From Gracilaria vermiculophylla (lineage: Eukaryota > Rhodophyta > Florideophyceae > Gracilariales > Gracilariaceae): a DNA stretch of 64,000 bases. Where the stretch lies: positions 424,190 to 488,189 of the forward strand of contig JAHNZQ020000277.1 in the NCBI GenBank assembly GCA_019155205.2, given 5' to 3'. The position numbers and the translations under genes are program-made. Under the pieces are notes generated by a model. The model saw only the letters and a list, made by a program, of their open reading frames with translations. It was not told where the DNA came from and made no database searches. Positions 41,401 through 52,531 of the stretch are shown in pieces; positions within the stretch are counted from its first letter, which is position 1, and each line of letters opens with the position of its first letter.

Positions 41401-42114
41401 GCCTCACAGCAATGCGAAAAGTATGGGTACGTTGAGGCAGCCGCTCGTGCGCAAGAAATCGGACATGGTCCTTCCGCGGAGAACACAATATGTTCTCAGT
41501 TGAAGCTCATCGTACAACTTGCGTGATTTTTGTATGCGTCTCCTTGCCTCTTGCGCACGTGAATTTGTGAGGTGCATGCTGCTGTATCTGTGAGTCATGA
41601 CCGTTTGTGTAGTCCCTCTCCTTGTTGGGCAACTCTTTCACAAGACGCAGCAACGATGACATACACGGAAATTGTGAGTAGATGAGCTACTTTGGGTACA
41701 GAGAGCCTTGACGGCTGCCATCATTCCAGTAATACTTGTTTGCAACAGTTTTCACACTCATCACGCAACACGTACTGAAGCTCATTAAAGGCAGCGATAC
41801 CTACGTTCGCACCATACCGAGAACCTGGCAGAAGCGGCCAAACTGCGCACGTATTTTCGTGGATTTCCCACGAACGCACGAATATCTATGCTGCGCATTG
41901 GAAGCGTCTGCGTGACGCATTGCATGCAGTCCGCAGACGCAGAAGATACTTGCTGAGTCCACGAGCAAGGATCGCGATCGTATGGCTACTGTCCATCGAG
42001 GCTCTGATCAAAGATCGCCGATATTTTCGTTGTTCTTGGTCATTCTACAGCTGCAAAGCATTTACACGCAACTGCTGAATGGCCTCGGTCACTCGACCGC
42101 TGCACGGCGTTTCC

Positions 42115-42148
42115 AGGCTATCTTTCATCTCAGGCTATCTTTCATCTC
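42115..42148. repeat. 17-bp tandem duplication
   Basis: The unit 'aggctatctttcatctc' occurs twice head to tail with no mismatch. Confidence 0.9.
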
Positions 42149-43350
42149 GCTACCGCTGCTGCGCTCTGGTTCGGAAAGAGGCAGCAACATTATTTTATTG
42201 GCCTGCACATTGACAGTACCATGTCTAATCCCACTTCTTGGGCGCAGTCATAGCCTTCTGGGTTTGCTCGAGCGCGAAGATTTGTGCCCACTGGTGCACC
42301 AGAGCATACACTGTTCTGGCTCTGTGTCAGCTATGCACAATCCCAAAACCTAGATATTCCAGAGGAGCCACAAGAAAGGAGGCAATAAAACTCGTAGCCC
42401 AAATTGTCGGCAAACTCAGCGCCGTTGATGCGTTCGTCTGACCAAAGAACACAAGTTCGTGATATCATAACTTTTTCTCGAAGACAGGGTTCGAAGAACT
42501 GTCTTGTGTGATAGTTTCGCGACAACAAAAATCTCGTCCAAGATTTTTTGAAAACCTTGCGATACAATTGTGGTTTGAAAACGAATAAGACTCAACACGC
42601 ACAGATATCAATTGTGTCAAGGCAACAATGCATGGAGGATAGAATCACTTGAAGATTTGATATATAAGATACCACTTAGTCAACACTGAAGTACAACAAC
42701 TCCTCGGGAAACCGCAGGTGGAGCTCCTTGCCTCTTTCCCGAGACAGAGGTGTTAGTGATAGACATATCTTGGATGTACCAGTATATATAACACCAAGTC
42801 CGTGTTCAGAAACAAAAAGAGAAGGGGGAAACGATAGCGAGCTGGTACAGGTCAGCAGCGCAAATGATTTACTGTTGCCCTGTAGAAATCCGTAATCGGT
42901 AGTTCAAGCATAGGCCTTTTCCATGTGTAATAAGTACAAATGAGTCTGAGTAGACCAAAGTGCGTGGCGGGAACATGACTGTAAAACCCACCTTCGACCT
43001 TGGTTCGATAAAATCCGGATAGCGGTTGTGAGATCAATTCTCCAGCTGATTTCAAAGACGCGTTTCAATCATCAAGTGTGAGGGGACACCCTGCAAGCCA
43101 GCAAGCCAGCGGGTGCGCCCTCCTCTGGGAACCGAAACGGATCTGCGGTCGGGTCTCCATCGGAGACCAGCACATTTCAGGTTAATGAAGTATACTGGCG
43201 ACGGGGAGTTGAGTGAACGCCAGAATATATCGGTTTGTTGTATTATCTAGAAGTGGCCTGAAAAAGTGCTGGTCTTTCTGACTGGAGAGCGGTTCTTTGA
43301 ACAGGGACGCTCTGCGTTAAGTGAGAATTAGACTTGCATACCCACAACAG

Positions 43351-43358
43351 CGAGAGAG

Positions 43359-43396
<38 letters not shown>
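43351..43396. repeat. (GA)n microsatellite
   Basis: 46 bp of GA/AG dinucleotides with a single interruption near the left end. Confidence 0.97.
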
Positions 43397-43397
<1 letters not shown>

Positions 43398-44072
43398 AGG
43401 AGCGCTGTTACTGCTCTGATATTTGCATAGCCGAAGCAATGGCCGTCACGGTTTTCGGGTTTGTTCAAGAGCGAGAACTATTTTTAGACAAGGTAGAACT
43501 TTGCCGTGCCGTAGTTTAGCGCGGTAGACCATAATATACAAGAAGAGGATTTGCGTAGCCACAACTCTAGCAGAGTATCCATTCATTGCTCAGCAACAAG
43601 TCCTCAAAAACGAACCACATACGATATGCTACTGACGTTCACAAGGTCTTTCAAAGATTGCCTTGAATCGATGCGCCACGACGAAAGATGAAGATCGTCG
43701 TGGATAACCTAAAGCTGGTCATGAATCTGTCGATGCAGGGAACACGAGAATACGGTATACTTCACTTGTCACGGGGATCTGTGGCCATTGCATCTCTTTT
43801 GGCGAGCTGGATTGGCGCACCGCAGCGTGAGCCGCATCTCTTCTCTGAGTGCGGCACAATGAACCATTCTCTAGATCAATGGGTCACAGTTCAACACAAT
43901 CGACTTGTGACCGGCCACCACACGATGTGCTAAGGTAGAGTAAAGAGATGCAAAACCCTCCAAATGTCATACCGTCGATGAGGGGTCAAAACGAAATTGG
44001 GTGGTTCTGATCGATAGAACGTAAGTAAGACATTATCAAGTTGGAAGCGATTGCGAACGAAAAGTGACTGAG

Positions 44073-46133
44073 TTAAGGAGCGCCCTCCAACGGCCCATCA
44101 ATTTTGGAATTGATCTTCCGCCAGAAGATTGCCACAATTGCGGAGCAAATAAGAGGGGGAAGCACTAAAAACGCTACAGGGAGAAGAATGATTCCAAACG
44201 TGATACTGGAAAGCAAAGTTGGTCTGCACAACTCTCCCTTTCCACCGTCTAAATCAGACAACTGCAACGAAGATGAATAGAGTGTGCAAGAGAATTGAAC
44301 ATGCGTCAGTCTGAGCATTTTCAGTTATCAAAATAGTGACTCTGTATTTCTGAGCAACGTACCGCCCCAAGTATCTTCAACGCTCCCAATTCGCGATCCA
44401 GTTGCCTTCGTTTCTCCGCTGGAACCTTGTCATTGAACAGCCACCCGCTATTGAAGTGATGGATTGATTCTTTCGTTTCAAATATGGTTACAGATTCTGG
44501 TCCGTGATCAACATTGCCATAAAATCGTCAGAACTTGAACTAAAGCCACGACAAAAAAAAAGTCTTTGACGATATCCGCTATCATACTGGCGAGTCCATC
44601 ACTTACCGCAACTGGCTCTGGACTCAATCAAGTATGTGCCCTCAAGCTCATACGTCACGAAGAACTGTATTGGACTGTCGTCGTCAAGAACCAACGAAAG
44701 GCATTCATTTGCGCTGTGTCCACGCTTCCATGGAATTTGCGATTCGTCTTGTTCATCAAACTTGGATCCCCTTGGATTCACTGCACAAACGTTGAACACA
44801 AAGCAAAGGCGAAGAGTTATGGTGATGTTAGTGTTAGGCTGAACAGCAACAACACAAGGTCAAGCAAGTATTGAACACATGTATTTTGATGCTTACCTCT
44901 GAAGTTCCAGATAGCCTCCATTGCTGTATGTTGCATGATGCAGTATTGCTGCAATTCGCTGACAGTCAAATGTTCGATTTCTTTTGTTAGCTGAATGTTT
45001 TGCTGCTGGAAGAGAAAGTTGACCACCGCCACCTCATAGAACAAGGAGAACATTGCGACGAAAGCGATGAGTGCAACTCGAAACAGAGAGGTGGAAAGAC
45101 TGAACTTTGTGAGAAACGTGTCATTCTGAATAATTTGCTCGTCCGTCACAGAATCATTCGTCTCAATCTGTAGAGATAAATCTCCATCACTGGTTGCGCT
45201 CTGGAAAGACAACTCCGTCAAATCATTAGAAATGATTTTTTTCGTACGAACGGGTTGTGTCTCCTTGCCTCTGTTTTGAGCAAGGCGACTTGTTGCTAAC
45301 GCAGCTGTTCTATCACCTATGATGACAAAAAAGGCAGTAATTGCAGCAATGGCAGACTTTCCCCGAAACACATGAAAGCGATACAGAATGATGAGGCAAA
45401 CAATGAGAAACAAGGCTAGTACGGCTCCCACTACGACCCATGTGTAGCTCTCAAACGGCTTGACAAGTTGCCATATGGGATGCGCATCGGTTTTGTTTTC
45501 ACGCACGTTTCTTCCGAGAATTACGAGTCGGTCATCCCACCATGAAGTACTGGCATAGTGCCTGCACTTCCTCAGCGGCGTTTCCAGCATGGGACCCACT
45601 ACGGCAAACTGATAACCGTGTTGATCTCCCATCACTGCGGCAAAATCAACGAGTGCGTTCCACGTACATGACGCGAGCGGTCCCACCCACACGCAGTATT
45701 CATCCGCTGCACTGGTTTTCTTGAGAATATCCAGGGCAAATCCTCCCACGGAGCGGTGTGTCTCTTTCGAGTTCTTGCAGCGGAACGGCAACTTCATTCG
45801 GTTTCGATTCTCACCGGCATCAACACTTTCCTGGTTGAAGGTGAAAAGGGGCGGGTCGAGTGTGAGAAGGAAGCAGATGTTGCTCTTGCACACGTTGAAT
45901 TCTTCGCGATACACGGGGTCGCGAAGGGATGCAAGGCAGTTGCCTTGTTCCCCAGCGTTGTGCAAGTTTTTCTCGGGGTCATACTTGGAGCAGTTCGATT
46001 CTTGGAAGTCTTCCATGAAGTGCGCCGAAGCGGAGCATGGCAGCAGGCAGAAAGTGGCAGCAAGAATGATCACTATGTTTATGGGCTTCCAACGGCGGGC
46101 GGGCTTCTGCGGCGAGCAATGCACGCCGTGCAT
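44073..46133 (-). CDS. Ionotropic glutamate receptor-like membrane protein, copy 3
   Basis: Four exons: 46133-44897, 44780-44607, 44496-44363 and 44261-44073; 577 aa. The frame and another ATG extend to 46280 (626 aa), but the inner ATG places a good signal peptide near the N terminus ('INIVIILAATFCLLPCSASA'). Same layout as copy 2: S1-like lobe ('NVCKSNICFLL', 'DEYCVWVGPLASCTWNALV', 'GYQFAVVGPMLETPLRKC', 'WWDDRLVILGRN'), pre-M1 'LVKPFESYTW', M1 'VVVGAVLALFLIVCLIILY', hairpin 'IAAITAFFVIIGDRTAALA', polar loop, M3 'FRVALIAFVAMFSLFYEVAV', S2-like lobe and M4 'ITFGIILLPVAFLVLPPLIC'. The C-terminal half is almost identical to copy 2, including introns; the N-terminal half and the cytosolic loop are clearly diverged. 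The last exon extends about 10 residues further than in copy 2. Confidence 0.75.
44390..45030. repeat. Duplicated tract shared with 39010-39650
   Basis: Partner of the tract in copy 2, same orientation, about 5.38 kb away. Intron sequences match as well as exons, which points to recent gene conversion or unequal exchange rather than selection on the protein. Confidence 0.85.
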
Positions 46134-48647
46134 GGGCAGGCATTCTGGCTCGTGCGATCCCGTGTCGGGCGGCGAGTCGGGCGGGAGGGTACGACGTGGT
46201 TGAGCGTGGTGAGAGCGCGCCACCCGCCCGTCCCGAAAGGAAAACATATTTGCGGACGAAGTTGTGAACGACAAAGACATGGTTGCCGCGGGGGAGGAAA
46301 TTGAACGTCAGCAACTCGAGAGCGGATTGTTGATCGAGGTGCCGAGAGAGACTAAGCAAATGGCGGGGATGCGCTGCATTTGCAGTTTAGCGCTTCATTG
46401 CATCTTCAGGCAGGAGAAACCGACGCTAACGAAATGGGCAGCGCCAAAGCGAGATCACGTGATTACCATTCCGCAACACCGTATCCGCACACGGGTATTA
46501 TACCCTTCGAAAAGCACATCTGTATGCGATGGCAAACCTGCGACAGCGCACCGCCCTTGTGCACCAAGTTGCAGAAACGTTTGGAGCACGGGTTTGTACT
46601 GTATGTTGAGACACCAAGGCGCATAAGAGCGTGCAGTGAAAGGGCAACCACATGTCTGCGCTCAGAGTTGCCACTCCAGGAAGAAAAGGGGGAACCCCCC
46701 GACCGCATAGTTGGATACCTCTCTTTTCTGAAAAAAGCCCCAAGGGGGGGCCATGTGCACGTCACCATAGGGTCTCATATTCGTAAGGTACTCTTTAAAT
46801 CTGGCAGCATCACACATATTTTACAATAGTCTTCTGCGTACGCGACGTCGTTGAAAAGAACACAGGCCTCTTTTTGATACCTTTTTCGCCTTTTTTAACG
46901 GGGAAGGGTTTGTGAAGAGTGACTTTGGTACCTAAGGTCAGGCCGGTGCCCGCAATGCACAGTTTCTTCCTGTAGAGCTTCAGAAAACAGCATACATCGC
47001 TCACCGTTGCACACAGGAAGAACTTCAGCTTTGGTCTAGTTTGAAACGATAGTTACGGTTGGAAACCACTTGCATCCAGAAAAACTGCTTGCAGCGTACC
47101 CTTGTCTGATGCACAATTCCTTGACTTGTGAGGGACTGACTACAGAGTTCGAAGATTACACATCCACCGCTGCTCTTGTACCTCACGCACCTTTACATGC
47201 ATTATATTCCAAATTGGTGCCGTTTCAATCACAAGTGAAAGCTGATGCTCACAGCTAACCGCTACAAACTCCAGGCTAGCTAGCTAGCAGCGCTTCTCTT
47301 GCTTGAGCAGTATTCCTGACACAGAATTATGTCGTGTAGTTCAAGTTCATCAACAGAAAATAGTTTAGATCTACACCGTCACGTGTGGCTAAAAACGCAC
47401 GGCGATAAAATGAATATCGGGGATCGCTGCCTACGATTAACCCTTACCCTTGTGGTCATGGAAAAGTTATATTGCGCAGAGAGGATCTGATACTTTTTGT
47501 CGTTAACATTCTACTGACTACAAACATTGTGGCTGACGTCGTGCAAACCAACTTGCACTTGTTGCCGGAACGCGAGTGGCCAATATTTTCAGTATGCACG
47601 CCCCTCCTGCGCGGATCGCCAGCCACCATGCGGAAATAGCCGCAACGCATCTCTCGAGCGATTGCGAATGCCGGTCGTCTATCGTGAGCGGTACTGTGTG
47701 ACGGACAGGGGGAGCCACGTTAGCGCCATAAAAAAATTGCTGCGTCCTCCTGCGCAAGATTGCTTCTTGATCTCGAGCGCTAACGTCAATGACGCCAAAC
47801 ATGGCGAATAAGCTCCTCTAATCGAGGCCCACAGTTACTATACCTGAAGCGCAGCGGTTGTGCCAAATCATTAACGGCGTATCACATCAACATTCGCCTT
47901 TTGTTCGATACGCGCAAGGTCGCCATTACTGTACGGTGAGTTTCATTTGCTACAAGTTAGCCCGGTTTCGCACAAATGCTCAAGTTTCGTATGTCCAGCA
48001 GGCGCCTCCTTGGCGGGTGCGTTCCTTCGATGTGCAGACAAGCTGTGTAAGCGAGGTGGAGCGCGCATGAGACTCCTCCTTAAAACCAAAAGTAAGGAGG
48101 TCGGTGCGAAAAATAGACGTCTTTAGGTTTGCCAGGCACTTTATGAAACCGACGGTTCGCACCTCAGACTTGGCTGAGGTTCGCATGTTTTGGTGCCGTG
48201 GGTCACAGGCGTATCGAATTCGTTCACAAAACGTACCCACCTCCTTGCCAGAAGTTGCACTCTCGGAGTGCTCAACTGCAGCCAGTTCTTTTCACGAGGA
48301 TTTGTGCGCCGATGCGTTCCAAAGAGTAACGAGAGGAGGCAGCGGTCATCTCGTTAGGAAATGGCTTGGTGTGACAAGAGCAGTGAAACTGCTGCTTCAT
48401 CAAGATATTCCTTCGGCATTAATAGTGATCGAGTGACTTGCACTCTATTCAAAAGCATCCACGAGCATGAACCTACACAGTCCCGATACGAACTCGTATC
48501 ACTACGCTTTGACCAAGCAAAAGAACGGGACGATTAGGAGAATAGATAATAATAACTACTGTAGTCTTTCAGCTGTTTGCGACATTTACAGATTCTGTCG
48601 CGGAAGCAAATTGCTTTCCGCACACATGTTGGATGCACAGAGCTACT
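46134..48647. other. 2.5-kb intergenic region, no gene supported
   Basis: The first 150 bp could be extra N-terminal coding of copy 3. Beyond that, open frames on both strands (for example 46463-46768 minus, 47518-47802 minus, 48104-48436 plus) show no domain. A 'ctagctagctagc' run at about 47275 recalls the one near 33901. A short hairpin 'cctcagacttggctgagg' lies near 48160. Confidence 0.4.
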
Positions 48648-51600
48648 TTACTCGAGCGAGGAACTCAGCGTTGTTTTGCAAAGCTGAAGCAAATTGGCCG
48701 ACAACAGTACTTTCTCGCATCCAATCCATACCTTGCATGTGCATTCGCCCTGCTTACTTGACCTCACGGTTACTCGCAACAACACAGGGGTGTCCCCCGA
48801 CAAACCGGGCTCTCCGCTAGGCTGATACCCGGCAAACACGGATGAGAATCGCTCCGATAAGTCTCCCAGTTCACTTCCAATCGAGGTCTTGATATGTGAG
48901 ACAAACAAAGCGCTCAGCAAACGCTTCTCAATAACCTTTGAAAGCCCAATCCAGTCGTTATCCTTCGGTTCCGCCAACGTTATGGACGCCTCACTGCTAA
49001 ACATCCCCTTGAGTTTTTTCTCGCCCTCCAAGAACCCGTGTGGCGTTAAAGTTAGATGTGGTTTGATCAAATAACCAACCGTTGGCTTAAATTCAGCACT
49101 TCCAAGACTTTTACCGTCAACTGTTATAGCAAAACGTACACCGGAAGTCTTCCCGGCAAAGCGGGCGATCGCACGTACTTCAACATGCTCACTGACGGCG
49201 AGCGCGAGAATTGTCCTTGTACATTCAAATCTGTCCCCGCACTGGGAAACGAATGTGATCTGCGTCACGTCCTTTTCACCGTTGTTCGTAACACGCAGGA
49301 TCATGGGAGTGATTCCCGGCCCGTCCGTCGACGTCGGTCTTATGCACGCAGCATCAACTTCCAAACCGGATGCACTCCAAGCCTCCATCACTCGCTGATA
49401 CTCTGTTCTGTGGCTCTTGTCGTACATGGAAGCTTGGGGCGTTGTTTGAGCTGGTGTTTCATTCTTGTTCTCTGACGCGTTCGAAAAAGTTAATCCTCCC
49501 AAAAGGTCGTCCAAGTCATAATCTTTTGACACATGGCTAACGCTCTTCTGCTCCTTGTGAGCCGCCACCGGTGTAACCTCGTCAGTGTCGATCAGCAGAT
49601 CTTTCGGGTGAGTCTTTGTAGAAAGGGAGGTTTTCCCCGCACGCACGTCACGAATCTCTGTGGCAGCGGCTATACCGTCGTCATCATCATCAGTCTCGTC
49701 CTCAGTCTCATAAGAATCGTCGTCATACCCAGAAGAGTCTCCCTCCTCGTTATAGAACGTTTCGGGGTCCACATCAACGGTCGTATTGGAGGCCATTCTG
49801 TGATACGGATGGGTCAACCTCAACGAGGAGGAAGCATTTTCTTCTCCGCTCCTGGCCATCATGACAGTGCCATTGCTCCTCACGTCCTCTGAAGAAATGC
49901 CGGTGCGCGGCACACAGGACGCACTTGAAACCGACGTAACAGTCGGCGAAACGTAGTTTTGGTAATCATTGCTGCTGACTCCCACGTAATCCCTGCTAAT
50001 GGCTGCACGCGCTCCGTCGTTGCTGGGGTTCCCGCGCAAAGAATCGTCCGAGTCTGCGGCTGCCCACGCCTCCAGCGGGTGAAACCCGGGCAGCCGCCTT
50101 CCGTTGAGCACGTGGGCGAGCGAGCCGATCACCATGTCCGGCTCAAGTTCCTCCTCGACGTACTGGGCCGCCGCCTGGTCGCCCTCCGCCGGAGACGAGA
50201 CCGGCTTCTTCATCATGAACGCCTTGCACGCATGTTTGCGGAGCACTTTGCCGCCGTCCGAAAAGAAGATAAAGTTGAGCATTCTCGCCTTGTCGCGCAC
50301 GTCGTAGTCGCGGTCGTACCGGGCGCAAGTGAGGATATACGCCAGCAGCTGGCGGCGCTTGTTGAGGGGCACATGATGTGCGGCGCTTTGGTGCTCCGTC
50401 TCGGCGCCGGCGTCGGCCGACGCGACGACCTTGGCGGCGAGGTTGAGGATCTGCAGCTTGACCTGGGCGGCCTCGGCGGAGAAGCCGCGCGCCAGCAGTC
50501 GCAGAGCCTCCGTGGCCACGACGGGCACGCGGTCGTAGAACTCGGCGATGAGCCAGATGATGCTGGCACGCGCGGCGGGCTCTTGGATGGAGTCCTTGCT
50601 GGCGGAGGCGTCTGCCAGCAGCATGGCAATGAGCTGCGGTAGCGCCTTTGCCTGCGCCGTGGGGTGGCGCTGCAGCAGGCGGCGCAGCACGCCAATGGAC
50701 TCGGTGACGACGGCGGGGCTGTGCGCCGAGCCGACGACGGAGGAGAGCACGCTGACGATGGCGGGCGTGGACTGCGGGTGCGCCGTGGCCAGGCAGCCGA
50801 TGGCGCGCGCGGCGGAGGCGGCCAGGTCGCGCTCGCGGCGGTGCAGGTACTCGCGCAGCTCCGCCAGGAGGGCGCGGCGCGCGTGCGGCTTGGAGCCGAT
50901 GCCGCCGCGCTCGCCCGCGGTGGCGCAGATGCGCGTGAGCACGCGGACGCGCAGGTTGCGCACCGTGGGGCTGTGCGCGGCGGACACGTAGAACTCGGAG
51001 ACGTACGGAAGGAGGGCGGCGGGGTAGCGCGCAGCGACGGCGGAGGCGATGTTGAGGGCGACGGTCTGGCTGGCGTCGCTGCGGAGGGCGACCAGGCGCA
51101 TGAGCGGCTTGATGGCGTGGGTGCAGAACTCGTCGGGGGTGGCTATGTGGTAGTAAACGGCGATGGCGGCGCTGACGACGGCCGAGTTGAGCGAGGAGAA
51201 GAGCGGGGCGACGTTGTGGAGGAGGAGGTCGAGGTCCGGGTGGCGGACGGTGGTGGTGGTGGTGGTAGTAGGCTGGGGGTGCGGATGGGCAAAGTGGGCG
51301 CGGGCGTAGCGCAAGAGGAGGTGGACGACGGCCAGCTGCGCCCAGGGGTCCAGGGTGGGCATGGCGGTGCAGTAGCGGCGGTAGTGCGGGTGGATGAGAT
51401 GCCAGTGGTACGGGCACACGTCCTCAAAGACGGCGACGGCGCTGCCGACGACGTGCGGGGAGAGGTCGCTGAGCAGATCGCTGAGGGGGTCGATGAGGAG
51501 GTGCTTGGAGGCGGTGTCGAGGGCGCAGACGTTGCTGATGGCGTGGGCGGCGGCCTTTCTGACGTACGAAGAGGAGTCCTTGGCGGCGGTGGCGATGGCG

Positions 51601-52127
51601 AGAATGACGACCTGCAGGATGACCTTGACGCGGATGGATGAGAGGACGCGCAGCGAGAGGGCGCGGATGTGCTGGTTGTGATCGGAGAGGTCCTTTTGGA
51701 AGGTGTTGATGGCGAGCAGGGCGAGGTCCTGCTTCTCCTCGGCGTAGTGGACGAGGTAGAGGTAGACGAGCTTCTTGACGTCGAGGGAGGGGGCGACGAC
51801 GTTCTTGACGACGTCCGGGAAGAAGGTGGAGGCGTCCTTGCCGAGGGAGATGAGGGCGATGACGCGCTTCATGGCGTCGAGCTTCTCCTTGACGGAGTTG
51901 GAGTCGAGCTGGCGGCGGATGTCCTCGACGCGCACCATGCTGGACTCGAAGTACTGGGCGTCGGAGAGGGCGGCGCCGATGCGGGCGGCGGCGGCGGAGG
52001 CGGCCGACGTGACGGCGGCCATGGACGGGGGCTGCGGCAGCTGCGGCATCTGGGGCATCTGAGGCATCTGGGGCATCTGGGGCAGCTGCGGCAGCTGCGG
52101 CAGCTGGAGGGAGGACGAGTGGCTCAT
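48648..52127 (-). CDS. AP3B: AP-3 adaptor complex beta subunit
   Basis: Intronless, 1159 aa from the ATG at 52127; the frame is open further upstream but the inner ATG has a good context and precedes the alignable part. AP-3 sorts cargo from endosome/trans-Golgi to lysosome- or vacuole-type organelles. The N-terminal trunk (about residues 50-600) starts 'DAQYFESSMVRVEDIRRQLD' and has the beta-adaptin wording 'KLDAMKRVIALISLGKDAS', 'FFPDVVKNVVAPSLDVKKLV', 'RALSLRVLSSIRV' and 'DSSSYVRKAAAHAISNVCAL', repeated HEAT helices. A hinge around residues 690-880 is acidic and Ser-rich ('DDDSYETEDETDDDDDG'), typical of AP-3 beta. The C-terminal part from about 900 has an ear-like fold ('LRVTNNGEKDVTQITFVSQC'). 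The first 30 residues are a Pro-Gln-Leu/Met repeat. GC content falls strongly from the 5' to the 3' half of the gene. Confidence 0.93.
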   Translation of the reverse strand: MSHSSSLQLPQLPQLPQMPQMPQMPQMPQLPQPPSMAAVTSAASAAAARIGAALSDAQYFESSMVRVEDIRRQLDSNSVKEKLDAMKRVIALISLGKDASTFFPDVVKNVVAPSLDVKKLVYLYLVHYAEEKQDLALLAINTFQKDLSDHNQHIRALSLRVLSSIRVKVILQVVILAIATAAKDSSSYVRKAAAHAISNVCALDTASKHLLIDPLSDLLSDLSPHVVGSAVAVFEDVCPYHWHLIHPHYRRYCTAMPTLDPWAQLAVVHLLLRYARAHFAHPHPQPTTTTTTTVRHPDLDLLLHNVAPLFSSLNSAVVSAAIAVYYHIATPDEFCTHAIKPLMRLVALRSDASQTVALNIASAVAARYPAALLPYVSEFYVSAAHSPTVRNLRVRVLTRICATAGERGGIGSKPHARRALLAELREYLHRRERDLAASAARAIGCLATAHPQSTPAIVSVLSSVVGSAHSPAVVTESIGVLRRLLQRHPTAQAKALPQLIAMLLADASASKDSIQEPAARASIIWLIAEFYDRVPVVATEALRLLARGFSAEAAQVKLQILNLAAKVVASADAGAETEHQSAAHHVPLNKRRQLLAYILTCARYDRDYDVRDKARMLNFIFFSDGGKVLRKHACKAFMMKKPVSSPAEGDQAAAQYVEEELEPDMVIGSLAHVLNGRRLPGFHPLEAWAAADSDDSLRGNPSNDGARAAISRDYVGVSSNDYQNYVSPTVTSVSSASCVPRTGISSEDVRSNGTVMMARSGEENASSSLRLTHPYHRMASNTTVDVDPETFYNEEGDSSGYDDDSYETEDETDDDDDGIAAATEIRDVRAGKTSLSTKTHPKDLLIDTDEVTPVAAHKEQKSVSHVSKDYDLDDLLGGLTFSNASENKNETPAQTTPQASMYDKSHRTEYQRVMEAWSASGLEVDAACIRPTSTDGPGITPMILRVTNNGEKDVTQITFVSQCGDRFECTRTILALAVSEHVEVRAIARFAGKTSGVRFAITVDGKSLGSAEFKPTVGYLIKPHLTLTPHGFLEGEKKLKGMFSSEASITLAEPKDNDWIGLSKVIEKRLLSALFVSHIKTSIGSELGDLSERFSSVFAGYQPSGEPGLSGDTPVLLRVTVRSSKQGECTCKVWIGCEKVLLSANLLQLCKTTLSSSLE
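52030..52106 (-). repeat. LPQ/MPQ-coding minisatellite at AP3B N terminus
   Basis: Nine-base units coding Leu-Pro-Gln or Met-Pro-Gln run about eight times near the N terminus ('QLPQLPQMPQMPQMPQMPQL'). Likely length-variable. Confidence 0.85.
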
Positions 52128-52531
52128 TGGTGCGAGGGGCGCGGCGGCGGGTGGGGGTGCGTAAGCGAGCGATCGGTGGGAGCGCGGAGGGGACGGCGCG
52201 AGGCGGCGGTGAGCGCGGGCGCGCCAGTACGGTGGTCGAGCGCGGCAGTCATGCATCACAGCAAAAACGCAAAAGTTTTGATAAAGTGTTGAAACTTGGC
52301 CACAGGAATTATCTCAGGGGGCCGATCCTCTACGGGTGTACATGGTAGGATATTTGTGAGTCTCACTCTGGAGGCTGTGGTAATGGTAGCCGTGGTAATA
52401 ATGGCCGTGGTAGTGGTGGCCCCGGAGGAAAGTGTCTTTAGCTCGCAGCTGCGAGCGCGCGGCTTGCTTTTTACGAAAGAGCAACGAGACTTATGTACAT
52501 GGGGGTGGGGGAGGGAGGGGCGGCGCGGCGG
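52128..52531. other. Spacer between two minus-strand genes
   Basis: About 400 bp; promoter/5' UTR of AP3B and 3' end of the Asn-Gly repeat protein gene. A purine/pyrimidine-biased 'tggtaatggtagccgtggtaataatgg' type stretch sits near 52380-52420. Confidence 0.4.

Larger units (their letters stand above)
41401..44072. other. 2.7-kb gene-poor region with simple repeats
   Basis: Apart from the tandem and GA repeats listed separately I see no gene. Short open frames (for example 41982-42353 on plus) have no domain and unusual composition. A small hairpin 'ggtctccatcggagacc' lies near 43155. Confidence 0.45.

Noticed and set aside
45721..46304. Plus-strand frames opposite the 5' part of receptor-like copy 3
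   Set aside because: Antisense shadows; the minus-strand frame is conserved in its paralogues.
46463..46768. 101-codon minus-strand Cys/Ser-rich frame
   Set aside because: No domain, overlapping open frames on both strands, no start context or neighbours that support it.
50143..51417. 424-codon minus-strand frame rich in Pro/Arg/His/Ala within AP3B
   Set aside because: It is a shifted-frame shadow of the GC-saturated AP3B coding sequence; no domain, extreme composition.
50664..51641. Long plus-strand Val/Gly/Asp-rich frame opposite AP3B
   Set aside because: Antisense shadow of the same GC-rich gene; repeats reflect codon structure of the other strand.
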